A stretch of DNA of 64,000 bases. Origin: Isoptericola halotolerans (GTDB lineage Bacteria; Actinomycetota; Actinomycetes; Actinomycetales; Cellulomonadaceae). Location of the stretch: NCBI RefSeq assembly GCF_003003075.1, contig NZ_PVTX01000004.1, forward strand, positions 186,001 through 250,000, read 5' to 3'. The position numbers were made by a program, and so were the translations under genes. The notes under the pieces are model-generated. The model was not told the origin of the DNA, searched no databases, and saw only the letters and a list, made by a program, of their open reading frames with translations. Positions 53,090-62,595 of the stretch are shown here, piece after piece. The first letter of the stretch is position 1; each line of letters opens with the position of its first letter.

Positions 53090-54673
53090 ATGGAGACGAC
53101 GACCGCACTGCTGATCTCGCTCGGCACCCTCCTGGTGGGGGTGCTCGTCGGCTGGCTCTGGCACGCCCTGCGCGCGACCGGGCAGGACCGGTCCGGGGAG
53201 ATGGAGGCCGTGCGCCTGCAGAGCGACCTCGCCGGCGCCCGGCGTGAGACCGCCGCCCTGCGCGACCAGCTCGAGCAGTCCGGCCAGGATCTCGAGCGGC
53301 GGCTGGCGGACGCCCGCGAGCAGCACGCCCGGGAGCTCGCAGCGGTCCGCGAGCAGGCGGACAAGCAGCTCGCCCAGGTCCGCCAGGACGCCGACCGCCA
53401 GGTCGCCGAGGTCAAGGGCGACCAGGAGCGCACGGCCCAGCAGTTCCGTTCGCTGGCCGGGGAGGTGCTGCAGTCCAGCAGCAAGCAGTTCCTCGACCTC
53501 GCCGAGCAGCGCCTCAAGCAGTCCGCGATGCGGGGCGACGAGACCCTCGCCAAGCGCGAGCAGGCGTTCGCCGCCCTCGTGGAGCCGATCGGCAAGAGCC
53601 TGGAGCAGGTGCGCCTCGAGGTCGCCGAGCAGGAGAAGAAGCGCATCGAGTTCGACTCGCGGCTCAGCGAGAACATGCGCAGCCTCGCCGAGGTCAACAC
53701 CGAGCTGCGCAAGGGGACGAACGACCTCGTCACGGCGCTGCGGTCCTCTCAGGAGCGGGGCGCGTGGGGCGAGCTGCAGCTCCAGCGGGTCGTCGAGGCC
53801 GCGGGGATGATCGAGCAGGTCGACTTCGACGTCCAGGTCCAGGCCACCAACGACGACGGCGAGACGCTGCGGCCCGACATGGTGATCAACCTCGCCGGCG
53901 GCAAGAACATCGTGGTCGACTCCAAGGTTGCGTTCCTCGGCTACCTCGAGGCGCAGCAGGCCGACGACCCGAGAGTGCGCGAGGAGCGCATGGCGGCCCA
54001 CGTGCGGCACGTGCGCAAGCACGTCGACGACCTGGCCTCCAAGAGGTACTGGGACCTGTTCGACCAGGCGCCCGAGTTCGTCGTGATGTTCGTGCCCGCC
54101 GAGGCCTTCCTGTCCGCGGCCCTGGAGCGCGACCCGGCCCTGATGGAGGAGGCGGCACGCAAGAACGTCATCCTGGCCAGCCCGGCCACGCTGCTGGCCC
54201 TGCTGCGGACCGTCGCCTACTCCTGGCGGCAGCAGGCGCTGGCGGACAACGCCCAGCGGGTGCTGAAGGTGGGCAAGGAGCTCCACTCCCGGCTCGTCAC
54301 GATGACCGGCCACGTGACGAAGATGGGCCGCTCGCTCGAGGCGTCGACGAAGGCCTACAACTCGATGGTCGGCTCGCTGGAGCGCAACGTGCTCACCTCG
54401 GCGCGTCGGATGGTCGAGCTCGACGTGGTCGACGCGCGGGACGAGATCTCGGAGGTGCGCGGCCTGGAGGAGACGCCGCGGCCCATCACCAAGCCGGAGC
54501 TGCTGGCCGCGGAGGAGGGTGGCGTCGTCGCGATCGACTCGGTGAGCGCGGACTCCGCCCTCGAGGCCCTGGTGGAGGCCGACCGCCGGGCCCTGGAGCG
54601 GGCGGCCGCCCGCCGGGCCGACGAGGAGGCTGCGGCGCGCTCGGCGGACGACTCCGACGCCGCGGCGGGGTGA
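53090..54673 (+). CDS. rmuC: DNA recombination protein RmuC
   Basis: A 527-residue protein from ATG 53090 with GAGG just upstream. A membrane helix at about 5-27 is followed by a long coiled coil (about 35-170) and the RmuC nuclease-like domain ('RGAWGELQLQRVVEAAGMIEQVDF', 'RPDMVINLAGGKNIVVDSKV', 'RYWDLFDQAPEFVVMFVPAEAF'). RmuC is thought to restrain inversions at repeated DNA and has a PD-(D/E)XK-like core. The tail is Ala/Glu-rich. Confidence 0.93.
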   Translation: METTTALLISLGTLLVGVLVGWLWHALRATGQDRSGEMEAVRLQSDLAGARRETAALRDQLEQSGQDLERRLADAREQHARELAAVREQADKQLAQVRQDADRQVAEVKGDQERTAQQFRSLAGEVLQSSSKQFLDLAEQRLKQSAMRGDETLAKREQAFAALVEPIGKSLEQVRLEVAEQEKKRIEFDSRLSENMRSLAEVNTELRKGTNDLVTALRSSQERGAWGELQLQRVVEAAGMIEQVDFDVQVQATNDDGETLRPDMVINLAGGKNIVVDSKVAFLGYLEAQQADDPRVREERMAAHVRHVRKHVDDLASKRYWDLFDQAPEFVVMFVPAEAFLSAALERDPALMEEAARKNVILASPATLLALLRTVAYSWRQQALADNAQRVLKVGKELHSRLVTMTGHVTKMGRSLEASTKAYNSMVGSLERNVLTSARRMVELDVVDARDEISEVRGLEETPRPITKPELLAAEEGGVVAIDSVSADSALEALVEADRRALERAAARRADEEAAARSADDSDAAAG

Positions 54674-54715
54674 CGCCTCCGCTTCCCAGTACCCTCGCGT
54701 CCGTGGAGCAAGTTC

Positions 54716-56491
54716 GTGAGCGTTGATGCCTGGGTGACGCTGGCCGTGGTGGCGGGGGTGCTGGCGCTGCTCGTGCGCGGCCGCATCGCTCCCTCGTTGG
54801 TGCTGCTGGGCGGTGCCGTCGCCGTGCTGGTCCTCGGGGTGGTCACACCGGAGGAGGCGTTCTCCGGCTTCTCCAACCCGGCCCCCGTGACGGTGGCCGC
54901 CCTCTTCGTCCTGGCGGCCGCGGTGGAGAAGACCGGCGCCCTCACGCCGGTGATGCAGCGGACGCTGGGTGACGGCGGCACGTACCGCCGCCCGCTGCTG
55001 CGCAGCCTGCCGCCGACGATGGCCGCCTCCGCGTTCCTCAACAACACGCCCGTCGTCGCGATGCTGGTCATGCAGGTGTCCGCGTGGGCCGAGCGGCGTG
55101 ACATCGCGCCGTCGAAGTTCCTCATGCCGATCTCGTTCGCGGCGATCATGGGCGGGCTGCTGACCGTCATCGGCACCTCGACGACGCTGGTCGTCTCGAG
55201 CCAGATGACGACGTTCGGCCTCGACCAGCTCGGCTTCTTCGAGATCTCCCGGATCGGTCTGCCCATCGCGCTGGTCGGCCTCGTGCTGCTGGTGGTCATG
55301 GCGCCGATCGCCCTGCCGGACCGGAGATCGGCCCGCGCCGAGGTCGAGGAGGAGGGCCGGCGCTTCTCCTTCGAGATGCAGGTGGTCCCCGGCGGCCCGC
55401 TGGACGGCAGGTCCGTCGAGCGGGCGCGGCTGCGGCGTCTCGAAGGGCTGTTCCTCGCCTCCGTGGACCGCGGCGACACCGTGATCGCGCCCGTGCGCCC
55501 CGAGACCGTCCTGCGCGGCGGCAACCGGCTGCACTTCGTCGGGCCCGCGCACCGGGTGGTCGACCTCCAGGACACCCCGGGCCTGCGGTCCACCGAGCTG
55601 GAGCACGTCCTGGACCTCGAGGAGCCGGCCGTCCGGTACTTCGAGGCCGTCGTGGGTCAGCGGTCGCCGCTCGTCGGCAAGACCCTGAAGGACGTCGGGT
55701 TCCGGTCCACGTACCAGGCCGCCGTGCTCGCGATCCACCGGTCCGGCCAGCTCGTCGCCAACCGGCTCGGCACCGAACGGATCCGCCTCGGTGACACCCT
55801 GATCATCGTCAGCGACCCCGGGTTCCGCGACCGATGGCGCGACCGGCCCGACTTCCTGCTCGTCGCGGAGCTCGACGGGAGCCCTCCGGTCGCGACGTCG
55901 CGCGCCTGGATCCCGGTGGCGCTGCTGGCGGCCGTGGTCGTCCTCGCCGCCACCGGGCTCGTGCCGATCCTCAACGGGGCCCTGGTCGCGGCCGCCGTGC
56001 TCCTCGCCAGCAAGGTCCTGACCGTGTCCGAGGCGCGGCGGGCGATCGACTTCGACGTGATCCTCGTCATCGCCTCGGCGTTCGGCCTGGCGGCGGCCAT
56101 GGAGAGCTCGGGCCTGGCCGAGGCGATCGCGGGCGGGCTCGTGCAGGTGGCCGGCACGCTGGGTCCCTACGGCGTCCTGCTCGGGCTCGTGCTCGCCACG
56201 ATCGTGCTCACCGAGCTCATCACGAACAACGCCGCGGCCCTCCTGATGCTCCCGATCGCGCTCAACGCCGCCGCCGCGGGCGGGGTCGACCCCCGGGGTG
56301 CGGCGATCGCCGTGGCGGTCGCCGCCTCGGCGTCGTTCCTGTCGCCCATCGGCTACCAGACCAACATGATGGTGTACGGCCCGGGCGGCTACCGGTTCAC
56401 GGACTACGCCCGCCTCGGCTGGATGCTGACCACGCTCGTCATCCTCGCGACCGTGATCCTGGTGCCCGTGTTCTGGCCGCCCGCCGGGTGA
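54716..56491 (+). CDS. SLC13 family permease with TrkA-C (RCK_C) domains
   Basis: A 591-residue transporter starting at GTG 54716 behind GGAG at 7 bases. Each half has a membrane block containing the 'FLNNTPVVAMLVMQV' and 'ITNNAAALLMLPIAL' repeats, the substrate/ion motifs of the DASS/ArsB fold. The middle (about residues 205-380) has two soluble RCK_C modules ('GDTVIAPVRPETVLRGGNRLHFVG' and 'RLGTERIRLGDTLIIVSDPG'). Such proteins are annotated as anion (sulfate/dicarboxylate) transporters with ligand gating. The 3' end stops 3 bp before the convergent ispH. Confidence 0.9.
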   Translation: MSVDAWVTLAVVAGVLALLVRGRIAPSLVLLGGAVAVLVLGVVTPEEAFSGFSNPAPVTVAALFVLAAAVEKTGALTPVMQRTLGDGGTYRRPLLRSLPPTMAASAFLNNTPVVAMLVMQVSAWAERRDIAPSKFLMPISFAAIMGGLLTVIGTSTTLVVSSQMTTFGLDQLGFFEISRIGLPIALVGLVLLVVMAPIALPDRRSARAEVEEEGRRFSFEMQVVPGGPLDGRSVERARLRRLEGLFLASVDRGDTVIAPVRPETVLRGGNRLHFVGPAHRVVDLQDTPGLRSTELEHVLDLEEPAVRYFEAVVGQRSPLVGKTLKDVGFRSTYQAAVLAIHRSGQLVANRLGTERIRLGDTLIIVSDPGFRDRWRDRPDFLLVAELDGSPPVATSRAWIPVALLAAVVVLAATGLVPILNGALVAAAVLLASKVLTVSEARRAIDFDVILVIASAFGLAAAMESSGLAEAIAGGLVQVAGTLGPYGVLLGLVLATIVLTELITNNAAALLMLPIALNAAAAGGVDPRGAAIAVAVAASASFLSPIGYQTNMMVYGPGGYRFTDYARLGWMLTTLVILATVILVPVFWPPAG

Positions 56492-56494
56492 CGC

Positions 56495-57532
56495 TCAGAC
56501 CGGCTGGATCGGCAGCTCGCGCCGCTTCGGACGCGGGCGGTCGTCCTGCCCGCCGGACTCCTTGAGCCCGGCGCGCAGCTCGCGGGGCAGCGAGAACATG
56601 AGGTCCTCCGTCGCGGTGCGGACCTCCTCCACGGCGCCGTACCCGCGGTCGGCGAGCATCCGCAGGACGTCGTCGACCAGGATCTCCGGCACCGAGGCGC
56701 CGGAGGTCACCCCGACCGTCGTGACGCCGTCGAACCAGGCGTCGTCGATCTCGGTCGCACGGTCGACGCGGTAGGACGAGCGCGCACCGGCCTGCAGGGC
56801 GACCTCGACGAGCCGGACCGAGTTCGAGGAGTTCGCCGAGCCGACCACGATGACGAGGTCGCACTCGGGGGCGAGCTTCTTCACCGCGACCTGGCGGTTC
56901 TGCGTGGCGTAGCAGATGTCGTCGCTGGGCGGGTCCTGCATCTCGGGGAACTTCTCGCGCAGCCGGCGCACCGTCTCCATCGTCTCGTCGACGGACAGCG
57001 TGGTCTGCGAGATCCAGACGACCTTGTCGGGGTCGCGCACCACGACCTTGTCGACCTCGTCGGGAGAGTTGACGACCTGCACGTGGTCCGGCGCCTCGCC
57101 GGCGGTGCCCTCGACCTCCTCGTGCCCGTCGTGGCCGATGAGCAGGATGTCGTAGTCGTCCTTGGCGAAGCGCACGGCTTCCTTGTGCACCTTGGTCACG
57201 AGGGGACAGGTCGCGTCGATCGTCTCCAGGCTGCGGGCCGCCGCCGACTCGCGGACGGCCGGCGAGACCCCGTGGGCCGAGAAGACGAGCCGGGCGCCCT
57301 CGGGCACCTCGTCGGTCTCCTCGACGAAGATCGCGCCGCGCTCGCGCAGCGTGTCGACGACGTGCTTGTTGTGCACGATCTCCTTGCGCACGTAGACGGG
57401 CGCGCCGTAGGCGTCGAGCGCCTTCTCCACCGCGACCACGGCGCGGTCGACGCCGGCGCAGTAGCCACGGGGCGCAGCGAGCAGCACGCGCTTGGTGGTG
57501 GTGGGTGCGGGGGCCGGAGCAGTCGTCGTCAC
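56495..57532 (-). CDS. ispH: 4-hydroxy-3-methylbut-2-enyl diphosphate reductase
   Basis: A 345-residue 4Fe-4S enzyme catalysing the last step of the MEP isoprenoid pathway to IPP and DMAPP. Cluster ligands are Cys25 ('[11 protein letters not shown]'), Cys108 ('[14 protein letters not shown]') and Cys206 ('[11 protein letters not shown]'). The catalytic Glu and other family features, including '[11 protein letters not shown]', are present. It starts at GTG 57530-57532. It is divergent from xseA, a common neighbourhood in actinobacteria. Confidence 0.96.
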   Translation of the reverse strand: MTTTAPAPAPTTTKRVLLAAPRGYCAGVDRAVVAVEKALDAYGAPVYVRKEIVHNKHVVDTLRERGAIFVEETDEVPEGARLVFSAHGVSPAVRESAAARSLETIDATCPLVTKVHKEAVRFAKDDYDILLIGHDGHEEVEGTAGEAPDHVQVVNSPDEVDKVVVRDPDKVVWISQTTLSVDETMETVRRLREKFPEMQDPPSDDICYATQNRQVAVKKLAPECDLVIVVGSANSSNSVRLVEVALQAGARSSYRVDRATEIDDAWFDGVTTVGVTSGASVPEILVDDVLRMLADRGYGAVEEVRTATEDLMFSLPRELRAGLKESGGQDDRPRPKRRELPIQPV

Positions 57533-57629
57533 CCGACCAGTCTAGGAGGCCGGGTGTGGAGAGGCTGTGACGGCCGTCGCAGCGTCGACCGCAGGTCGGC
57601 TGTGGGTGGCGTGCGGCATCCTGGGTCGC

Positions 57630-58916
57630 GTGACCGACGCCAGCCCCGGACCCGACTCCCCCCAGCCGCTGCCCGAGCGCGCCGCGGAGACCACCGCCGA
57701 GCGCCCGTGGCCCGTCCGCCTGCTGTCGACCAAGATCCGCGACTACGTCGCCCGGATGTCCTCGGTGTGGGTCGAGGGCCAGGTCGTCGAGCACACCTAC
57801 CGCCGCACCTCGGGGATGCAGTTCGTCACCCTGCGCGACACGGACGTCGAGGCCTCGCTGCCGGTCAACATGCTGACCCGCGCCTACGACGGCCTGGACC
57901 GCAAGCCCGACGTCGGCGACCACGTCGTGGTGCAGGCCAAGCCGGAGTTCTGGGTCAAGACCGGCCGGATGTCGCTGCGCGCCACCGCCATCCGGCAGGT
58001 GGGGGTCGGGGAGCTGCTCGCGCGCATCGAGCAGCTGCGCAAGGTGCTCGCGGCGGAGGGTCTCTTCGACGCCGACCGCAAGCGCCCGCTGCCGTTCCTG
58101 CCCGCCGTCGTCGGGCTCGTCTGCGGCCGGGAGTCCAAGGCGGAGCACGACGTCGTGGTCAACGCCCGGGCACGGTGGCCCCAGGTGCGCTTCGAGATCC
58201 GGGAGGTGGCGGTCCAGGGTGTCAACGCGGTGCGCGAGGTGTGCGAGGCGGTCACCGAGCTGGACGCCCGGCCCGAGGTCGACGTGATCGTGGTCGCGCG
58301 CGGCGGCGGTTCGGTCGAGGACCTGCTGCCCTTCAGCAACGAGACGCTCGTGCGGGCCGTCGCCGCCTGCACCACTCCCCTGGTCAGCGCGATCGGGCAC
58401 GAGACCGACACGCCGCTGGTCGAGCTCGTCGCGGACTACCGCGCGAGCACGCCGACCGACGCCGCCAAGCGGATCGTGCCGGACGTCTCCGAGGAGCGGC
58501 AGCGCGTGACCCAGGCCCGCCAGCGGATCCGCGGAGCCGTGACGGCACTGCTGGCGCGCGAGCAGCACGGGCTCGACTCCGTGCGGTCGCGCCCCGTGCT
58601 CGCCCGGCCCCTGAGCATGGTCCAGGCCCGGGAGACGGAGGTCGCCCAGCACCTGCGTCACGCCCGGCACTGCCTGGACGCCGCCCTGCTCAAGGGCGCC
58701 GGGGAGATCGGTCGCCTCGCGGGTCAGGTGCGGGCGCTGTCGCCCGCCTCGACGCTCGACCGTGGCTACGCCGTCGTGCAGCGTGGCGACGGCGCGGTGG
58801 TCCGGGACGCCGCGGAGGTCACCGCGGGTGACCCGGTGCACGTGCGGCTCTCCGCCGGCGCCCTCGACGCGACGGTCACGTCCGTCACGGCCGGCACTGC
58901 TGGAACTGCCCCCTGA
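57630..58916 (+). CDS. xseA: exodeoxyribonuclease VII large subunit
   Basis: A 428-residue large subunit from GTG 57630 (VTDASPGPDS); GTG 57567 would add 21 residues that look non-native. An N-terminal OB-fold ('SSVWVEGQVVEHTYRRTSGMQ') is followed by the catalytic core ('VVGLVCGRESKAEHDVVVNAR', 'DVIVVARGGGSVEDLLPFSNE', 'VSAIGHETDTPLVELVADYRA') and a coiled coil. Exo VII cleaves single-stranded DNA. The expected partner xseB is on the same strand but 1.8 kb away, with a minus-strand ABC-F gene between. Confidence 0.94.
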   Translation: MTDASPGPDSPQPLPERAAETTAERPWPVRLLSTKIRDYVARMSSVWVEGQVVEHTYRRTSGMQFVTLRDTDVEASLPVNMLTRAYDGLDRKPDVGDHVVVQAKPEFWVKTGRMSLRATAIRQVGVGELLARIEQLRKVLAAEGLFDADRKRPLPFLPAVVGLVCGRESKAEHDVVVNARARWPQVRFEIREVAVQGVNAVREVCEAVTELDARPEVDVIVVARGGGSVEDLLPFSNETLVRAVAACTTPLVSAIGHETDTPLVELVADYRASTPTDAAKRIVPDVSEERQRVTQARQRIRGAVTALLAREQHGLDSVRSRPVLARPLSMVQARETEVAQHLRHARHCLDAALLKGAGEIGRLAGQVRALSPASTLDRGYAVVQRGDGAVVRDAAEVTAGDPVHVRLSAGALDATVTSVTAGTAGTAP

Positions 58917-58923
58917 GGTCCGG

Positions 58924-60555
58924 TCAGCGGGCGCGGGCCACGCGGCCCTCGTCCCAGACGGGCTCCGCGGACTCCCGCACCGTGCCGTCCTGACCGAACA
59001 CGAGGAACCGGTCGAAGCCGCGGGCGAACCACCGGTCGTGGGTCACCGCGAGCACCGTGCCGTCGAACGCCTCGAGGCCCTCCTGCAGCGCCTCGGCGCT
59101 CTCGAGGTCGAGGTTGTCGGTGGGCTCGTCGAGCAGCAGCGCGGTGCACCCGGCGAGCTCGAGCAGCAGGATCTGGAACCGGGCCTGCTGCCCGCCGGAG
59201 AGCCGGTCGAAGGGCCGCTCGGCCGCCGTCGTGAGCTCGTACCGGCGCAGCGCCGCCATCGCCTTGCCGCGGTCCTGCGCATGGTCCTCCCAGAGGATGT
59301 CGCGCAGCGTGCGGCCCGCCAGCTCCGGGTGCGCGTGGGTCTGGGCGAAGTGGCCCGGCACCACGCGTGCCCCGAGGCGCGCGGACCCGGTGTGCGCCAC
59401 GTCGCCGCCCGCGAGCAGGCGCAGGAAGTGCGACTTGCCCGACCCGTTGGAGCCGAGGACGGCGACCCGCTCGCCGTAGAAGACCTCGAGGTCGAACGGC
59501 TCCATGAGCCCGACGAGCTCCAGCTCCTCGCACATGACCGCCCGCGTGCCCGTGCGCCCGCCCCGCAGCCGCATGCGGATGTCCTGCTCGCGCGGCGGCT
59601 CGGGCGGCGGGCCGGCCTCCTCGAACTTGCGCAGACGCGTCTGCGCCGCGCGGTAGCGCGACGCCATGTCCGGGCTGTTCGCCGCCTGCTGGCGCAGGGT
59701 CAGCACGAGCTTCTTGAGCTGCGCGTGCTTCTCGTCCCAGCGCCGGCGCAGCTCCTCGAAGCGCGCGAACCGCTCGCGGCGGGCCGTGTGGAAGGTCTCG
59801 AAGCCGGCCCCGTGCACCCACGCGTCCGATCCCGCCGGCCCGGGCTCCAGCGCGACGATCCGGTCCGCCGCGCGCGCGAGCAGCTCGCGGTCGTGGGACA
59901 CGAACAGCACCGTCTTGCGGGTGGCGCGGAGCTGCTCCTCCAGCCACCGCTTGCCCGGCACGTCGAGGTAGTTGTCGGGCTCGTCCAGGAGCAGCACCTC
60001 GTCGGGCCCGCGCAGCAGCGCCTCGAGCACCAGCCGCTTCTGCTCGCCGCCCGAGAGCGTCCGCACCTCCCGCCACTGGGCGCGCTCGAACTCGACGCCG
60101 AGCGCCGCCGTCGTGCACACGTCCCAGAGCGTCTCGGCCTCGTAGCCCTGCACCTCCGCCCAGTCGGCGAGCGCCTGGGCGTAGCGCATCTGGGCCGGGA
60201 CCCCGTCGACGCCGGCGTCCAGCTCCATCACCTCCTGCTCCGCCTCCTCGACGGCGCGGGCGGCGTCGCGGACCCGCGGCGGCGCGACGCCGGCGAGGAG
60301 CTGCCGCACGGTGGTGCCGTCGCGCACGGATCCCACGAACTGCGGCATGATCCCCAGCCCGCCGCTCACCGTCACGGCGCCGGCGTCCGGCAGGAGATCC
60401 CCGGTGATCAGCCGCAGCAGCGTCGTCTTGCCCGCACCGTTCGGGCCGACGAGCGCGGTCGCGCTGCCCTCCCCGACGCGGAAGGAGACGTCGTCGAGCA
60501 GCGCGCGCCCGTCCGGCAGCACGTACTCCACGTGCGCGACCTCAAGATGACCCAT
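58924..60555 (-). CDS. ABC-F family ATPase (ribosome-associated)
   Basis: A 543-residue protein with two ATPase cassettes and no membrane domain, from ATG 60553-60555. Walker A 'LVGPNGAGKTTLLRLITG' and 'VLGSNGSGKSHFLRLLAG', signatures 'TLSGGEQKRLVLEALL' and 'RLSGGQQARFQILLLEL', Walker B 'VLLLDEPDNYLD' and 'ALLLDEPTDNLD'. The charged linker with 'EKHAQLKKLVLTLRQQA' is the ABC-F interdomain arm. These proteins act on the ribosome, in translation rescue or antibiotic protection. Its stop is 7 bp from the convergent xseA stop. Confidence 0.92.
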   Translation of the reverse strand: MGHLEVAHVEYVLPDGRALLDDVSFRVGEGSATALVGPNGAGKTTLLRLITGDLLPDAGAVTVSGGLGIMPQFVGSVRDGTTVRQLLAGVAPPRVRDAARAVEEAEQEVMELDAGVDGVPAQMRYAQALADWAEVQGYEAETLWDVCTTAALGVEFERAQWREVRTLSGGEQKRLVLEALLRGPDEVLLLDEPDNYLDVPGKRWLEEQLRATRKTVLFVSHDRELLARAADRIVALEPGPAGSDAWVHGAGFETFHTARRERFARFEELRRRWDEKHAQLKKLVLTLRQQAANSPDMASRYRAAQTRLRKFEEAGPPPEPPREQDIRMRLRGGRTGTRAVMCEELELVGLMEPFDLEVFYGERVAVLGSNGSGKSHFLRLLAGGDVAHTGSARLGARVVPGHFAQTHAHPELAGRTLRDILWEDHAQDRGKAMAALRRYELTTAAERPFDRLSGGQQARFQILLLELAGCTALLLDEPTDNLDLESAEALQEGLEAFDGTVLAVTHDRWFARGFDRFLVFGQDGTVRESAEPVWDEGRVARAR

Positions 60556-60733
60556 GGGCTGATGGTGCGCCGTCGGACGCACCGGGGGCAACGCGATAAC
60601 GGCGCGTCGCTCGTTCCAGAGGCCTTGAGGGGCTCGGGGCTCGAGGGGCCTCGAGAGGCTCGGCGGGACGACGGAGCGTCCTGACGGACGGACGGACGGG
60701 CGCCGTGTCGGTGCGGTGCGGTTGACTGTCCCC
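60556..60733. other. 178-bp region between divergent ABC-F and xseB genes
   Basis: It should hold promoters for the ABC-F gene (minus) and xseB-pfkB-can (plus). Short G-rich near-repeats of GAGGGGCTCG / GAGGGGCCTCGAG lie at about 60626-60660 and can form overlapping hairpins. No specific promoter can be assigned. Confidence 0.4.
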
Positions 60734-60982
60734 GTGACCGACGCAGATCCCACCACGCAGGCCGGCGTCCCCGACGTCGGGACGCTCACGTACGAACAGG
60801 CGCGCGACGAGCTCGTTCAGGTCGTCGCGCGGCTCGAGGCCGGCGGCGAGCCGCTCGAGGCCTCCCTCGCCCTGTGGGAGCGCGGAGAGGCCCTCGCCGC
60901 CCGCTGCCAGGAGTGGCTCGACGGCGCTCGCGAGCGCCTGGCCGCCGCGCAGGCCACCACGAGCCCCGCCGAGGACGACTGA
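60734..60982 (+). CDS. xseB: exodeoxyribonuclease VII small subunit
   Basis: An 82-residue small helical subunit from GTG 60734 (VTDADPTTQ). '[20 protein letters not shown]' and '[22 protein letters not shown]' are the XseB coiled-coil hallmarks; it binds XseA to build the large Exo VII complex. A GTG start is required for normal length, and a longer frame to 60716 is possible. Its stop overlaps the PfkB-type gene start by 1 bp (TGATG). Confidence 0.93.
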   Translation: MTDADPTTQAGVPDVGTLTYEQARDELVQVVARLEAGGEPLEASLALWERGEALAARCQEWLDGARERLAAAQATTSPAEDD

Positions 60983-61905
60983 TGGCGCGGCACGTGCTCG
61001 CCGTGGGCGAGGCGCTGGTCGACGTGGTGCACCGCGCGGACGGGTCCAGCGCCGAGCACCCGGGAGGTTCCCTGGCCAACGTGGCCCTGACCCTGGGCCG
61101 GCTCGGCCGCGACGCCCGTCTGGCGACGTGGCTCGGCCGCGACGACCGCGGGGACGCGGTGCGGGCCTGGCTGGCGGAGTCCTCGGTGACGACGACGGCG
61201 GGCAGCGACGGGGCGCCGCGGACCTCGGTCGCGCAGGCCACGCTCGACGCGGCCGGCTCGGCGACGTACGAGTTCGACCTCGAGTGGCGGGTGCCCGCCG
61301 GTGCCGGGGCCACCGCCGAGACGCTGGCGGTCCACACGGGGTCGATCGCCGCGGTGCTCGAGCCGGGCGCCACCGGCGTGCGGCGCCTGGTCGAGTCCGC
61401 GCGCGCGACGTCGACGATCTCGTACGACCCCAACGCCCGCCCCGTGCTGATGGGCGAGCCCGCGGACGCCCGCGCCCACGTCGAGGCGCTGGTCCGGCTG
61501 GCCGACGTCGTGAAGGTCAGCGACGAGGACCTCGAGTGGCTGGCCGCGGGGACCGCCCCGCTGGACGTCGCGCGTGCGTGGGTGCACGATCTCGGCGCGG
61601 CCCTGGTGGTCGTGACGTTCGGTGGCGAGGGCGCGACGGCGGTGACGGCGGCGGGCGAGGTCCACGTCCCGTCCCGGTCCGTCCAGGTGGTCGACACGGT
61701 CGGCGCGGGCGACTCGTTCATGGGTGCGCTGCTCGACGGCCTCTGGTCGGCCGACCTCCTGGGGGCCGACCGCCGCGAGGCGCTGCACGCCGTCGACCAC
61801 CGCACCGTGGAGGAGCTGCTGGCACGCTGTGTCGCGGTCGCCGCGGTGACGGTCTCCCGGGCGGGCGCGAACCCGCCGTGGTCCTACGAGCTGGAGGATG
61901 CATGA
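60982..61905 (+). CDS. PfkB family carbohydrate kinase
   Basis: A 307-residue ribokinase-fold sugar kinase from ATG 60982, coupled to xseB. 'AVGEALVDVVHR' and 'HPGGSLANVALTLGRLG' are N-terminal PfkB signatures, 'VDTVGAGDSFMGALLDG' carries the catalytic Asp and the anion hole. It probably phosphorylates a fructose-like or other furanose sugar, but the substrate is unknown. Its stop overlaps the carbonic anhydrase start by 4 bp (ATGA). Confidence 0.9.
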   Translation: MARHVLAVGEALVDVVHRADGSSAEHPGGSLANVALTLGRLGRDARLATWLGRDDRGDAVRAWLAESSVTTTAGSDGAPRTSVAQATLDAAGSATYEFDLEWRVPAGAGATAETLAVHTGSIAAVLEPGATGVRRLVESARATSTISYDPNARPVLMGEPADARAHVEALVRLADVVKVSDEDLEWLAAGTAPLDVARAWVHDLGAALVVVTFGGEGATAVTAAGEVHVPSRSVQVVDTVGAGDSFMGALLDGLWSADLLGADRREALHAVDHRTVEELLARCVAVAAVTVSRAGANPPWSYELEDA

Positions 61906-62549
61906 CCCCGAAGGACGCCTGGGCCGCACTGCGGTCCGGCAACGAGCGCTTCGTCCGTGACGAGCCCGCCGAACGGTCCCAGATGTCGGTGCGCCGTGCC
62001 GAGCTGACGGCGGCGCAGCACCCGCACACGGTGGTGTTCGGGTGCTCGGACTCGCGGGTGGCCGCCGAGATCATCTTCGACCAGGGCCTCGGGGACGTCT
62101 TCGTCGTCCGCACCGCGGGTCACGTGGTCGACACCACCGTGCTCGGCTCCATCGAGTACGGCGTCGAGGTGCTGGGCGCACCGCTCGTGGTGGTGCTGGG
62201 CCACGACTCGTGCGGAGCCGTCGGCGCCACGGCGCACACCCTGCGCACGGGCGAGCAGCCGCCCGGGTTCGTCCGGTCGGTGGTGGACAAGGTGATCCCG
62301 TCGATCGCGGACCTCGCCGGAGCCTCCACGGACGACGACGAGGACGGCGCGTTCGCCGACCGGCTGCGCACGGCGCACGTGCGCCACACGGTCGAAGCGC
62401 TCCGCGGCTACTCGCGTGCCCTCGACGCGGCCGTGTCGGAGGGGCGTCTGGCCATCGTCGGGGTCGAGTACGACCTGGCCGAGGGCTCGGCCCGCCTGAT
62501 CGAGGTGGCGGGCGACGTCGGCGAGGCGCCGCTGCCCCGAGCCGCGTGA
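61902..62549 (+). CDS. beta-class carbonic anhydrase
   Basis: A 215-residue zinc enzyme interconverting CO2 and bicarbonate, from ATG 61902 and coupled to the kinase gene. Zinc ligands are Cys48 ('[12 protein letters not shown]', with the Asp-Arg dyad), His101 and Cys104 ('[13 protein letters not shown]'). The family-typical '[19 protein letters not shown]' is present. It may supply bicarbonate to carboxylases. Confidence 0.94.
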   Translation: MTPKDAWAALRSGNERFVRDEPAERSQMSVRRAELTAAQHPHTVVFGCSDSRVAAEIIFDQGLGDVFVVRTAGHVVDTTVLGSIEYGVEVLGAPLVVVLGHDSCGAVGATAHTLRTGEQPPGFVRSVVDKVIPSIADLAGASTDDDEDGAFADRLRTAHVRHTVEALRGYSRALDAAVSEGRLAIVGVEYDLAEGSARLIEVAGDVGEAPLPRAA

Positions 62550-62595
62550 CACCTCTCACACGCTGACGGCGCCGCCGGTGCGGCACGATAGACGC

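Noticed and set aside
59964-59972. CGAGGTAGT core in the ABC-F gene
   Set aside because: Single copy encoding Asn-Tyr-Leu-Asp of the first Walker B region; no neighbour at 20 bp.
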